From contig JAEXNS010000037.1 in NCBI GenBank assembly GCA_023439605.1, positions 1-5,138 on the forward strand: a DNA stretch of 5,138 nt, given 5' to 3'. Each line of letters opens with the position of its first letter. The first letter of the stretch is position 1. Position numbers and translations under genes: made by a program. This DNA comes from Bacillota bacterium. Lineage in GTDB: Bacteria > Bacillota > Clostridia > Oscillospirales > Ruminococcaceae. Shown here in pieces: positions 5,053 through 5,138 of the stretch. Below the pieces are notes generated by a model. The model did no database searches and was not told the DNA's origin. It saw only the letters and a list, made by a program, of their open reading frames with translations.

Positions 5053-5138
5053 ATATTTAATTGCATGTTGCTATTCAGATGTTAAAGATAAAGTTTACAA
5101 TTTTGTAGGAGCTTCGACTCTGCGGAGTCGACCGGGCT
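5053..5138. other. Non-coding tail with an abrupt GC-rich hairpin at the window end
   Basis: Bases 5053-5110 are AT-rich, like the rest of the window, with only a weak TACAA / TTGTA inverted repeat (5096-5107). Bases 5111-5138 are about two-thirds G+C and hold a perfect 7-bp stem TCGACTC / GAGTCGA (5114-5120 with 5125-5131) around a TGCG loop, plus a possible outer AGC / GCT pairing (5110-5112 with 5136-5138). No T-run follows inside the window. It could be a natural hairpin element, the edge of a mobile or repeat element, or a cloning or assembly junction. Confidence 0.4.

Overview
The window is AT-rich, with A/T-dominated third codon positions, strong purine-rich ribosome binding sites and promoters that fit the sigma-A/sigma-70 consensus closely. 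Together with a CotH-family protein and a PheB-like (UPF0735) ACT protein beside hom and thrB, this points to a low-GC Firmicute, probably a member of the Clostridia. The sequence does not let me name the species. All five protein genes lie on the + strand.

Layout. (1) Bases 2-859 encode the C-terminal part of a CotH-type atypical kinase; its start lies outside the window. (2) After a consensus extended -10 promoter (866-894), bases 923-1906 encode a one-component regulator: an AraC-type DNA-binding domain fused to a GyrI-like ligand-binding domain. It ends at a strong intrinsic terminator (1915-1950). An in-frame ATG with its own strong ribosome binding site lies between its two domains. (3) Bases 1951-2414 hold no protein gene but are not empty. 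The - strand carries a consensus promoter (2090-2118), a 5' hairpin, a pyrimidine-rich linker and a terminator hairpin with a U-tract (1955-1996). This is the architecture of a small non-coding RNA of about 130 nt, and I consider it the most interesting part of the window. Further right is a separate + strand promoter (2301-2329) with palindromes at its start site. (4) Bases 2415-5052 form an apparent operon: a PheB-like ACT protein, homoserine dehydrogenase (hom) and homoserine kinase (thrB). (5) The last 86 bases are non-coding; the final 28 or so are abruptly GC-rich and contain a 7-bp hairpin, which could be a natural element or a junction artefact.

How the genes work together. Hom reduces aspartate semialdehyde to homoserine and ThrB phosphorylates it, giving O-phosphohomoserine for threonine (and, in some organisms, methionine) synthesis. 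Threonine synthase (thrC) is not in the window. The ACT protein probably senses an amino acid and may regulate the pathway; Hom itself has a C-terminal tail that resembles a degraded ACT domain. The CotH and AraC/GyrI genes have no evident link to threonine synthesis. The putative small RNA lies between the two groups, and its linker has short complementarity to the ribosome binding sites of hom and thrB, which is suggestive but weak.
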